Source of the DNA: Planococcus ruber
Lineage (GTDB): Bacteria; Bacillota; Bacilli; Bacillales_A; Planococcaceae
Direction of reading: 5' to 3'
DNA: 64,000 nt
Assembly (NCBI RefSeq): GCF_022819085.1
Contig: NZ_JALHAG010000004.1
Span: 496,001 to 560,000 of the forward strand
The stretch's first letter is position 1. Each line of letters starts with the position of its first letter. A model generated the notes under the pieces. The model did not search any database and had not been told where the DNA came from. It was given only the letters and a program-made list of their open reading frames with translations. Below are positions 17,303 to 23,729 of this stretch, piece by piece. Both the position numbers and the translations under genes were made by a program.

Positions 17303-17336
17303 TGAATGTAACTTAATTACGATTAAGTTACATTCA
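17303..17336. repeat. 34-bp palindromic repeat, copy 2
   Basis: Perfect 14-nt arms, TGAATGTAACTTAA and TTAAGTTACATTCA, around centre TTACGA. It lies between the 5' ends of the hydrolase gene and a 52-residue membrane-protein gene. Confidence 0.9.
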
Positions 17337-17438
17337 AATTTAATATTAAAGGATATTTTATTGAAAAATTTCCCATTCATTAGCTTTTATGTATGTTAAA
17401 ATAACAGAAAAAATAAAATCCTTTATAGGAGGTGTGAG

Positions 17439-17597
17439 ATGAAATATCTTATTCTGTCTATTTTTGTAGTAATGATTATTTGGCCAGTATTGGGTCTTGT
17501 GACAGGAGACATGGATTTTGGAGGGATGGGTACCATGATTATTGGAATTTCATTTGGCTTTATTTTGAGAAAAATAAGTGAACCAGAACCGGAATAA
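17439..17597 (+). CDS. Small membrane protein, 52 residues
   Basis: ATG at 17439 with AGGAGG 6-7 nt upstream. The product starts MKYLILSIFVVMIIWPVLGL, has a glycine/methionine-rich middle (DMDFGGMGTM) and a second hydrophobic stretch, and ends RKISEPEPE. Two membrane passes with a charged cytosolic tail. It is too short for many gene callers, but the ribosome site and a perfect terminator seven nt after the stop support it. Function unknown. It is flanked on both sides by 34-bp palindromes and is the smallest unit of the array. Confidence 0.75.
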   Translation: MKYLILSIFVVMIIWPVLGLVTGDMDFGGMGTMIIGISFGFILRKISEPEPE

Positions 17598-17603
17598 AAG
17601 AAG

Positions 17604-17638
17604 GAAATACTCACTCGACTGGTGAGTATTTTTTATTG
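17604..17638 (+). terminator. Terminator of the 52-residue membrane-protein gene
   Basis: AAATACTCAC pairs with GTGAGTATTT around TCGACTG and is followed by TTTTATT. The 34-bp palindrome begins only 5 nt further on, so that palindrome is not needed as terminator. Confidence 0.85.
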
Positions 17639-17642
17639 GTTT

Positions 17643-17676
17643 TGAATGTAACTTAATTAGGATTATGTTACATTCA
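17643..17676. repeat. 34-bp palindromic repeat, copy 3
   Basis: Arms TGAATGTAACTTAA and TTATGTTACATTCA (one change) around centre TTAGGA. It lies between the 3' ends of two convergent genes. Confidence 0.9.
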
Positions 17677-17703
17677 ATCGCGTCAAATTCGTTCCTCAAC
17701 TTT

Positions 17704-18528
17704 CTACACTTCTTTTTTGAAGGTTTCTTGTAATACTCGGAAGCGATCCTCATACTTTTTCATTCTTGATGAGTCTTTTTTTGAGTTTAAGAAAGGCTTT
17801 CGTTTTCCAATCACCATGATATCCGAGCCATCGGCAAGCGAAGGCAATCGTACAAAAGCTGAAAATTTATCGCACTTGGTATTTGGAAGGGCAACTGATA
17901 GCTTCGCGAATTCCTCTGTTGGAAACTGGTTAGAAATTACTAGCTCTTTAAGCTCTCTTAATTCTGAAATAGGCCACAAAGAATCGTCCAGCACCTTGAT
18001 GTGCGATAAGCCAAGATAGACAAGATGATGCAAATGCTTCAATGGTTCAAGGTTATCTAGTTTTAACGCATTAGACTCATCTCCCTCAAGTTCCAGGAGT
18101 TCGATTTTTTGAGCTTGTGCCAGTATTTGAACTTCACTGAGCTTAGAGAACCCTTTAATGGTGAGTGCCTTGAGGTTGGTATTCTTCGACAAATCCCATA
18201 AACGTGTTGCTTTTGTATTCCATTCCAACCCTAAAGTCTGTAGGTTCGACAAATTGCTGAGAAGAGATAAATCTTCCGCCCGCATCTCGTAGACATAGAG
18301 CATTTTAGGGTTCACTTGGCCTAAGATCTGATTGAACTCTTTTTGATTGACGGAATGAACCCATAACTTAGTCAATCGGGAAAAGGAAGCAAGCAAATCT
18401 ATCCCTTTGGTTTTTCCATGGATAAAAAGTTCTTCTGAATTTTGATCTAAGCCATTAAGGTCCTCAACCAAATTAGGCTGGATATCTGCCCGAAACAAAT
18501 ACTGCGGGCTCTTATATACATAATTCAT
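17704..18528 (-). CDS. Leucine-rich-repeat-like protein
   Basis: 274 residues, soluble. Residues 30-215 carry irregular leucine-rich repeats (LTKLWVHSVNQ, LQTLGLEWNTK, LKALTIKGFSK, IELLELEGDES, LVYLGLSHIKV, LKELVISNQFP). The C-terminal 55 residues are basic and helical. It was probably made for binding another protein. The ATG at 18528 has GGGGGA 7 nt upstream and is preferred over an ATG five codons earlier. It is flanked by 34-bp palindromes 28 nt beyond the stop and 27 nt before the start, leaving almost no room for a promoter outside the repeat. Confidence 0.75.
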   Translation of the reverse strand: MNYVYKSPQYLFRADIQPNLVEDLNGLDQNSEELFIHGKTKGIDLLASFSRLTKLWVHSVNQKEFNQILGQVNPKMLYVYEMRAEDLSLLSNLSNLQTLGLEWNTKATRLWDLSKNTNLKALTIKGFSKLSEVQILAQAQKIELLELEGDESNALKLDNLEPLKHLHHLVYLGLSHIKVLDDSLWPISELRELKELVISNQFPTEEFAKLSVALPNTKCDKFSAFVRLPSLADGSDIMVIGKRKPFLNSKKDSSRMKKYEDRFRVLQETFKKEV

Positions 18529-18554
18529 AAGTGAATCCCCCATTTCCTTATTTC

Positions 18555-18588
18555 TGAATGTAACTTAATTGCTAATAAGTTACATTCA
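18555..18588. repeat. 34-bp palindromic repeat, copy 4
   Basis: Arms TGAATGTAACTTAA and ATAAGTTACATTCA around centre TTGCTA. It lies 27 nt before the LRR gene start and 43 nt beyond the stop of the next gene. Confidence 0.9.
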
Positions 18589-18630
18589 AACCGGAATAAA
18601 ACAGGTGCTGCTATTACTGAAAATCTGTTA

Positions 18631-19194
18631 CTATTCAGTGTCACTATTCTCTAAATCAAGCGAGTAATCTGCCGATATGTAGGGCGTGAGTTTTCTAGGT
18701 GAGTTGTATGTTTCATTCTTCGTAAATAGTGTAAGGCCGACCTCAGATACATCAATGAATGTCTCGACTTTATCAAAATCAAGGTTTTTAAATTCAGTCG
18801 GTCTATCCCAATTTCTTGTTGGGACTAGATCCACTTCAGAAATATCTTCTCCAAAGAAAATAAAAACTTCCAATCCATTTAAAACCAATTCAACCGTACT
18901 AGTGCAAACCCATTCTAATGTATCAGCCGAATCAATTTCGAGGATATAACCGTCCGAAGAAAATTTATAGTGAGAAATGTTCTTCTCGGAAATATTGGCT
19001 TCTATATGTTCAAAAACCACAGATTCCAGTACGAAAAAAACAGGGAAACTACTGATATTCTGAATCAACGTAAAAAGAAAATCCGTGTCCATGTCTCGGA
19101 TTCCAACATCAATTGATTGAAACATGTCTTTTGGAAGGACAAACGCATTTGTTAGACTAACGTCTGCATATTGGACAAAATATTGCTTTTTCAA
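18631..19194 (-). CDS. Hypothetical soluble protein, 187 residues
   Basis: Acidic, no membrane segment, no recognised motif. It has a FPVFFVLESVVFEHIE strand-rich centre and a VLNGLEVFIFFGEDISEVD segment, and ends with an acidic tail. The TTG start has GGAGGG 6 nt upstream. It stands alone between two 34-bp palindromes (43 nt after its stop, 29 nt before its start). Size and acidity resemble immunity proteins, but that is only an impression. Confidence 0.65.
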   Translation of the reverse strand: MKKQYFVQYADVSLTNAFVLPKDMFQSIDVGIRDMDTDFLFTLIQNISSFPVFFVLESVVFEHIEANISEKNISHYKFSSDGYILEIDSADTLEWVCTSTVELVLNGLEVFIFFGEDISEVDLVPTRNWDRPTEFKNLDFDKVETFIDVSEVGLTLFTKNETYNSPRKLTPYISADYSLDLENSDTE

Positions 19195-19222
19195 TTGCTT
19201 CCCTCCTACTTAGACTTATAAG

Positions 19223-19256
19223 CGAATGTAACTTAATTCACATTAAGTTACATTCA
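19223..19256. repeat. 34-bp palindromic repeat, copy 5
   Basis: Arms CGAATGTAACTTAA and TTAAGTTACATTCA around centre TTCACA. It lies 29 nt before the start of the 187-residue gene and 19 nt beyond the stop of the lipoprotein gene. Confidence 0.9.
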
Positions 19257-19274
19257 GAGCCAACAGAATTATTT

Positions 19275-19649
19275 TCATAAACCTGAAATATTATCGAATG
19301 AAGTAGAGTCACCGTTTATATAAACATCAATTATTTCGTGGTTGGGATCCAATGTTAATTTATAGACATGCTGCTTAATATCATCATTATCACTATTTGA
19401 TACATCCAATTTTACATTTACCTTATCCTCTTGTGCTTCAAGGTCGGTAGCCACTGTCCCTTTGGTTTGATAAACAATATAAGCGACACTTTCTCCTTCG
19501 TTAATCAATTGCAAAGTAGAAGTCGGTTCAATCAGTGCTTGTATATTGTCTGGCACCGTCTCAATCTCGCTAAAACTGAGTTCGGAGTCATTTGAGTTAC
19601 AGGCTGATAAAAGAACAGATACCAAAATTAAAAGTAATATTTTTTTCAT
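19275..19649 (-). CDS. Small lipoprotein
   Basis: 124 residues with a type II signal peptide: MKKILLLILVSVLLSAC has the lipobox LSAC with Cys17. The mature part is a small acidic beta-rich domain without a recognised family (YIVYQTKGTVATD, then VYKLTLDPNHEIIDVYING). It should sit on the outer face of the membrane. GGGGGAA lies 6-7 nt before the ATG. It is the only gene between palindrome copies 5 and 6. Confidence 0.75.
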   Translation of the reverse strand: MKKILLLILVSVLLSACNSNDSELSFSEIETVPDNIQALIEPTSTLQLINEGESVAYIVYQTKGTVATDLEAQEDKVNVKLDVSNSDNDDIKQHVYKLTLDPNHEIIDVYINGDSTSFDNISGL

Positions 19650-19709
19650 GAATTTTCCCCCTATATTTTCTAATACTAAATCTCAATAACTTTAAATTTT
19701 TATTCATTT

Positions 19710-19743
19710 TGAATGTAACTTAACTGCACTTAAGTTACATTCA
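19710..19743. repeat. 34-bp palindromic repeat, copy 6
   Basis: Perfect 14-nt arms TGAATGTAACTTAA and TTAAGTTACATTCA around centre CTGCAC. The same centre occurs in copies 1 and 9. Confidence 0.9.
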
Positions 19744-19864
19744 AATCCTAGTCTTTAAGCCAACACTTTCAATTGGATTTTGCCGAGAATCTTTTATTAC
19801 TTCTCCAAATCAATCTTGTCTTCCCTCTTCTCGAATTCTATCTAACACAAAATTTTTTAAGAGG

Positions 19865-20533
19865 CTATATCCATTCAATACCTATCTCAGCAAATAAAAG
19901 TTTACTTTCGTTCATTCCTTCTTCATTTCTTGATCCAATGGCATCTATATCACGTTGACTCAAAGTGATTGCTTCGTTAGGCTTTGCTATTTTCAAGTAA
20001 AAGAGTTTTTTCAACAACGCCATTTGCTCTTCCGTAAATTCATATTCTTCTTCACAAGCCTCAAATGCTGCTTCAGGGTCCAGGGATTGAATTTCTAAAA
20101 GTTCCCCTCCTCTTACAAGCATTTCATCAAAAAAATGGCAGGAGAAAACCTGATTTCTATCTCCCCACATGGCTGTAGTAATTGAAGGAAGAGTCTCCCC
20201 ATCTACATCGTCCAGCAAGTACTGGAGCGTTTCCTGCTCAGCGAGTTGGATGACTTTTTCAGGCGCCTGATCTAAATAGTCTTTTGCGCTTAAACTGTCA
20301 GACGAAAGTTCATCATTCCGAAATCCGGCTACAAAAAAATCCGGATGAAAGGTTATGGTGCCTCTACTTCCCTGACTGTTATTCATATTACAGTTAAAAC
20401 CATCCCATGAAATTTCATGGGCAAGCTCTGGAGCATCAGCGATGAAAATAGCATGAGCGATGGATGCCAAAATGCAGCCTTGCCGCAATTCCTCATGTGA
20501 CCACCCTTGTTCCATGATTAGATATGGAGACAA
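19865..20533 (-). CDS. Hypothetical soluble protein, 222 residues
   Basis: Acidic protein without membrane segments. Recognisable blocks are HEISWDGFNCNMNNSQGSRG and FHPDFFVAGFRNDE near the start, and a helical C-terminal third with EEYEFTEEQMALLKKL. I recall similar hypothetical proteins in Bacillaceae but no family with a known role. The TTG start has GGGGG 7 nt upstream. A 34-bp palindrome lies 122 nt beyond the stop. Upstream is a second-family repeat at 20629. Confidence 0.65.
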   Translation of the reverse strand: MSPYLIMEQGWSHEELRQGCILASIAHAIFIADAPELAHEISWDGFNCNMNNSQGSRGTITFHPDFFVAGFRNDELSSDSLSAKDYLDQAPEKVIQLAEQETLQYLLDDVDGETLPSITTAMWGDRNQVFSCHFFDEMLVRGGELLEIQSLDPEAAFEACEEEYEFTEEQMALLKKLFYLKIAKPNEAITLSQRDIDAIGSRNEEGMNESKLLFAEIGIEWI

Positions 20534-20628
20534 TTTGTTTCCCCCTTTATTTACCTTTTGTAATCACACATTTCCTTTAACTATATTAAGTAAAAGAATG
20601 GAAAACCAGTAAGTTTTCGAAAAGAGAA

Positions 20629-20660
20629 CCGTTCGTAAAAGTACACTTACACGAACGAAA
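20629..20660. repeat. Second repeat family, imperfect dyad
   Basis: CCGTTCGTAAAAGTACAC followed by TTACACGAACG, so both halves of the dyad are present with a shifted right half. A hairpin AGGAAAGAAG/CTTCTTTCCT follows at once. Confidence 0.65.
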
Positions 20661-20806
20661 GGAAAGAAGCTTATTCCATCACTTCTTTCCTTCAGATAAG
20701 CAATTATATGTAACTGGATTTAGTACAATTCATACATAGAAAAGAGCTTATCAATATAGAGAAGAAGCTTTTCGGGCTCCATCTCTTAACTCCAATTTTG
20801 TTCGAA

Positions 20807-21427
20807 TTAACGTGCTTCTGCATTCTGAACAATTCCCCTGCCGATACGGACAATCTGCAAAGACGTGAGCCATAGGACCAGTGCAGACCCCAGGCCAACT
20901 ACCGTCATGTATGCATTTGCTTCATATCCGCCAATCGAAATTCTCTCCGGAATAAAAATCCAGGCGACGAGAGCGATTGCACAAATCAGTCCCCCCGTCA
21001 GATGATAAACACGAACGCCGAAAAGTGAAGCCAATGGGAAAAAGTGCACACCAACAATCAACGCCACGATAATTGGAATGAGTTGCGTAATTTGTGTCGC
21101 GTTACAAACAAAGATGGCAATTGCGATGGCAATCCCTTCAGCAGCGAAAATAAGATTAAATGCATTGCGCTGTTTTTTTCCGGACTTTGAACCAGCGCTG
21201 GTGCCAGAAAACTTCCTTCCCGATCGCAGCAGCAGAAAGCCCGTTGTGCACAAAGCGATTCCGATTAATAGTGCAATGATAAGCAATGCTGTTTGCGTTC
21301 CTCCCGGCCATTGCAAACCCATAATGCCAGTGTATGCCCATAATGTGCCGAATATCGCCATGAAAAATACGCCGTTTGCTGTTCCAAATATGGCTGCTTC
21401 AGGCGGCATGCGCTTTTCTTCCATCAT
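20807..21427 (-). CDS. Multi-pass membrane protein, DUF7010-like
   Basis: 206 residues with about six hydrophobic segments (near 12-30, 45-65, 88-105, 112-130, 140-158 and 170-188) and short loops. Starts MMEEKRMPPEAAIFGTANG. I believe it resembles the DUF7010 group but am unsure. The ribosome site is GGAGG, 7 nt before the first ATG. Its G+C is visibly higher than the neighbouring array genes, so it may have a different origin. It shares an array interval with the 222-residue gene. Confidence 0.65.
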   Translation of the reverse strand: MMEEKRMPPEAAIFGTANGVFFMAIFGTLWAYTGIMGLQWPGGTQTALLIIALLIGIALCTTGFLLLRSGRKFSGTSAGSKSGKKQRNAFNLIFAAEGIAIAIAIFVCNATQITQLIPIIVALIVGVHFFPLASLFGVRVYHLTGGLICAIALVAWIFIPERISIGGYEANAYMTVVGLGSALVLWLTSLQIVRIGRGIVQNAEAR

Positions 21428-21934
21428 CTGAATGTCCTCCTCCGTATTGTTTCCTAAGCCTAACTTACATAAATTAGCAGGGATATTTCTCCCTTTTAAT
21501 ATTATATCAAAATTTTCTAATATCTCTTATCTTTTTTTATGTCAGAATAAATCTGCTCGTAAATATACCTTGACGAAAAAACTGGAGAAAAGAGACGCTT
21601 TGATTGGCCGCTTTTCTCCATTTTGTGTTCATACAACTTCCGATAAAACACATGATATGTAAACCTCTATCCTTTTGAGATTCAAGCTTTAAAACCTTAC
21701 AGAACAACGTTTTAAATGTATCTTTCTTTCTAATGGAACCCGTTCTGTACGGTTTTCTAGTGAAATCAATGGAATCAAGAATCTGAATGTAACTTAATTT
21801 TTTTAAGAAATAACATTCAAAAATAATAAAAATTTTTTTGCAATTCCCTCTTTTTAGGAAAAATGAAACATTCTAGGGAATAGATTGGTATAGTAATAAT
21901 AGCTAATTAAACAATCAAGGAGGCAATTTCATGT
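21428..21934. other. 506-nt intergenic region with composite repeat
   Basis: Contains a diverged second-family start near 21555, a terminator-like hairpin (GGAGAAAAGAG with CTTTTCTCC) at about 21591-21625, a CTTCCGATAA block followed by CATGATATGTAAAC (also found at about 16129-16152), the ATGTATCTTTCTTTC stretch, and the palindrome at 21784. Promoters of the two divergent genes lie here too. No coding frame was seen. Confidence 0.5.
21784..21819. repeat. 34-bp palindromic repeat, copy 7 (diverged)
   Basis: The left arm TGAATGTAACTTAA is perfect. The centre and right arm have been changed to a T-rich stretch and AATAACATTCA, total 36 nt. It lies between the 5' ends of two divergent genes. 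Confidence 0.75.
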
Positions 21935-22378
21935 ATGTCATTGACATCGTTCTGGTTAAAATTACTTCTCTTAATTACCGTTTATTTTGTATTAATGGCT
22001 TTATTTAATATCATTACGAGGCGTTTGTTAGGAGTCGAAAAACCAAAAGCATTCTCACATAACCATGTAAATGATCAACATAAAAAAATCGATTGGAGTG
22101 TTAGGATTTTCTTCATTGTAGTAATGATAGTAGGAGGTTTTCTCAATGTAACAGTGATTCCAGGAGGACCCTATTTATTATTGCAACCCTGGTTTTTATT
22201 GTTTGTGCTAATATTTGTTACTGAAATTATAAGAGCAATCATGCAAAGGAATTACGAGAAGAATTCCAATTCTTACGTTTTTACAATCAGTCAGTTAGCT
22301 TTTATACTAGTTCTTCTAACTTTATTGTTTGCGACTAACTTTTTCGGTATTATCGAACCAAATGTTCTCACTTTTTGA
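21935..22378 (+). CDS. DUF4181 family membrane protein
   Basis: 147 residues, four hydrophobic segments (about 8-28, 58-78, 85-103, 115-138). The loop with NHVNDQHKKIDWSVR is the family mark. Function unknown. AGGAGG is 11 nt before the chosen ATG. An ATG 5 nt earlier is in another frame and gives only a short product. The gene ends in a strong terminator and has 34-bp palindromes about 115 nt upstream and 121 nt downstream. Confidence 0.75.
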   Translation: MSLTSFWLKLLLLITVYFVLMALFNIITRRLLGVEKPKAFSHNHVNDQHKKIDWSVRIFFIVVMIVGGFLNVTVIPGGPYLLLQPWFLLFVLIFVTEIIRAIMQRNYEKNSNSYVFTISQLAFILVLLTLLFATNFFGIIEPNVLTF

Positions 22379-22430
22379 CCTAAACCCCTATAGTTTAAGC
22401 TAATAATCAAGTGATCAACCATACAATTCT

Positions 22431-22474
22431 CATAGAAAAAAGCCTTCTGTTGGGAGGGCTTTTTTCTATGGTAT
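22431..22474 (+). terminator. Terminator of the DUF4181 gene
   Basis: CATAGAAAAAAGCCTTC pairs with GGAGGGCTTTTTTCTATG around a 5-nt loop, with one mismatch. The T-run lies inside the stem, so it may work in both directions. Confidence 0.8.
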
Positions 22475-22498
22475 CTAAACAGCCTTGTTATCTATAAG

Positions 22499-22532
22499 TG
22501 TATGTAACTTAATTCACATTAAGTTTCATTCA
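22499..22532. repeat. 34-bp palindromic repeat, copy 8
   Basis: Arms TGTATGTAACTTAA and TTAAGTTTCATTCA (one change each) around centre TTCACA. It lies between two convergent genes, after the DUF4181 terminator. Confidence 0.85.
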
Positions 22533-22586
22533 AAATCAAAAAAAGTGACGGAGATCTTTAACAACTCTGTAATTTAAAGTAGACTA

Positions 22587-23054
22587 TTATCTTTTTTCTT
22601 TATTTCGAATAGCAGATAGAATGCCAATGATTACAGCTAGTATATGGGTCAATAAAAAGGTGTAGAGATTAAAATAAATACTATTTGTATACTGATTAAA
22701 CCAACCAAAACGAAAAATTCGAGAGTCGGGATCAGAAGGCGTTCCTCCCAGTGCAATTATCAATTCATTTGTATATTCAATATTTAAAAACACCAATACT
22801 ACGATCAATAAAAGTAATAAAGATAATATTAGTGCTTTTATTATCTTTTTCTGTACCTTGTAAAATACTTCTCTGGTCTTTTTAAAGGTGTAAAAATAGC
22901 TCACAAAGAAAATGGGGGACAGAAGCAAGATAATTAACATACCAAGATTTCCATTACCAGAAGTTACTTGTGGCTCAATCGTAAACACATTTTCTATTAG
23001 ATAGAAACCAAGAAATGACAGGAGAACAAAAATAACACCAATGATATCTTTCAT
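22587..23054 (-). CDS. Membrane protein, four predicted segments, unknown function
   Basis: 155 residues with hydrophobic segments near 4-22, 38-57, 72-92 and 127-148. A loop with EYTNELIIALGGTPSDPDSR lies between the third and fourth. AAGGGAGAG lies about 6-7 nt before the ATG. No family was recognised. It stands alone between 34-bp palindromes 55 nt beyond its stop and 44 nt before its start. Confidence 0.65.
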   Translation of the reverse strand: MKDIIGVIFVLLSFLGFYLIENVFTIEPQVTSGNGNLGMLIILLLSPIFFVSYFYTFKKTREVFYKVQKKIIKALILSLLLLLIVVLVFLNIEYTNELIIALGGTPSDPDSRIFRFGWFNQYTNSIYFNLYTFLLTHILAVIIGILSAIRNKEKR

Positions 23055-23097
23055 TTTCTACTCTCCCTTTTTAAAATTCAGCCATTCTATATTTTAT

Positions 23098-23131
23098 CGA
23101 ATGTAACTTAACTGCACATAAGTTACATTCA
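23098..23131. repeat. 34-bp palindromic repeat, copy 9
   Basis: Arms CGAATGTAACTTAA and ATAAGTTACATTCA around centre CTGCAC. It is the last clear copy. It lies 44 nt before one start and 22 nt beyond the next stop. Confidence 0.9.
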
Positions 23132-23152
23132 GATTCGCTAATAATCAAAGGT

Positions 23153-23434
23153 TTATGACACCCCTGTTTCAGAAGAAGTGGAAGAAAATTTTTCATACCT
23201 TCTTAAAATAATGCTACATACTAATGCCGTTACTAAAAACGAACCTACATAAAGAATAGGAGAAGGTACATAACCGAAAGCAACATCGCTTCGCAGATTT
23301 TCTACATTTGACCAAGCTGCTTCCCAATCCGGTTTATAAGTCATTGTTTTTACGTATCCTACTGCAAAAGTAGTTACGAAATAAATGCCATGGATAGCCG
23401 TTGATCCTAGTAAAGCTTTCGAAAATATTCTCAT
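23153..23434 (-). CDS. Small two-pass membrane protein
   Basis: 93 residues, hydrophobic segments at about 8-27 and 58-78 with a 30-residue outside or inside loop (YKPDWEAAWSNVENLRSD). Ribosome site GGAGGG about 7 nt before the ATG. No family was recognised. It is the last gene of the palindrome-separated array. Upstream is a cluster of second-family half-sites. Confidence 0.65.
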   Translation of the reverse strand: MRIFSKALLGSTAIHGIYFVTTFAVGYVKTMTYKPDWEAAWSNVENLRSDVAFGYVPSPILYVGSFLVTALVCSIILRRYEKFSSTSSETGVS

Positions 23435-23566
23435 TCCAATTCCCTCCTTCTCTTCTAGATTTTAGTATATCAATGCACCATTGATTCGTATATGGAATAT
23501 AGATTCTACCTTAACCCTTTATTTGATAAAAATGCCTTTCATATTTTCTTAAATTTTTCTGGTTCA

Positions 23567-23600
23567 AACCGTTCGTAAAAGTACACGTTTACGAACGGTT
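23567..23600. repeat. Second repeat family, perfect 13-8-13 dyad
   Basis: Arms AACCGTTCGTAAA and TTTACGAACGGTT are exact reverse complements around the 8-nt centre AGTACACG. The geometry equals that of loxP-like recombinase core sites; nothing else links it to one. Confidence 0.85.
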
Positions 23601-23628
23601 AAAAATCAGCTGAACGATGCTTAAAAGA

Positions 23629-23695
23629 GCGTTCGTAAATGTATCCAATCACTTTACGAACGTTCACTGATTGTCATATACATTTACGAACGGTT
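23629..23695. repeat. Cluster of three further second-family half-sites
   Basis: GCGTTCGTAAA at 23629-23639, TTTACGAACG at 23653-23662 and TTTACGAACGGTT at 23683-23695, in orientation plus, minus, minus. With the dyad before them this makes five half-sites within 130 nt just beyond the stop codon of the MFS gene. Confidence 0.75.
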
Positions 23696-23729
23696 CACCG
23701 TCCATTTAGAAGAGAAAGCTTTCGCGTTG

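Larger units (their letters stand above)
16979..17438. other. 460-nt intergenic region with composite repeat
   Basis: Holds, in order, the second-family motif at 17102-17120, a stretch (TTGAATGTATCATTTTTTC and after) shared with the regions before 12990 and 21784, and the 34-bp palindrome at 17303-17336. Promoters of the two divergent genes must also lie here. No coding frame was seen. Confidence 0.5.

Noticed and set aside
12990..23131. 34-bp palindromes as ordinary rho-independent terminators
   Set aside because: AT-rich stems, no T-run after them, two genes already have a separate terminator next to the repeat, and copies also lie between divergent genes.
12990..23131. 34-bp palindromes as operators of one regulator
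   Set aside because: Not excluded, but three of the copies lie between convergent genes where no promoter is expected; kept as the alternative in the finding.
12990..23695. CRISPR array
   Set aside because: Repeats are palindromic, spaced by whole genes of 0.3-2 kb rather than by 30-40-nt spacers, and no cas gene is present.
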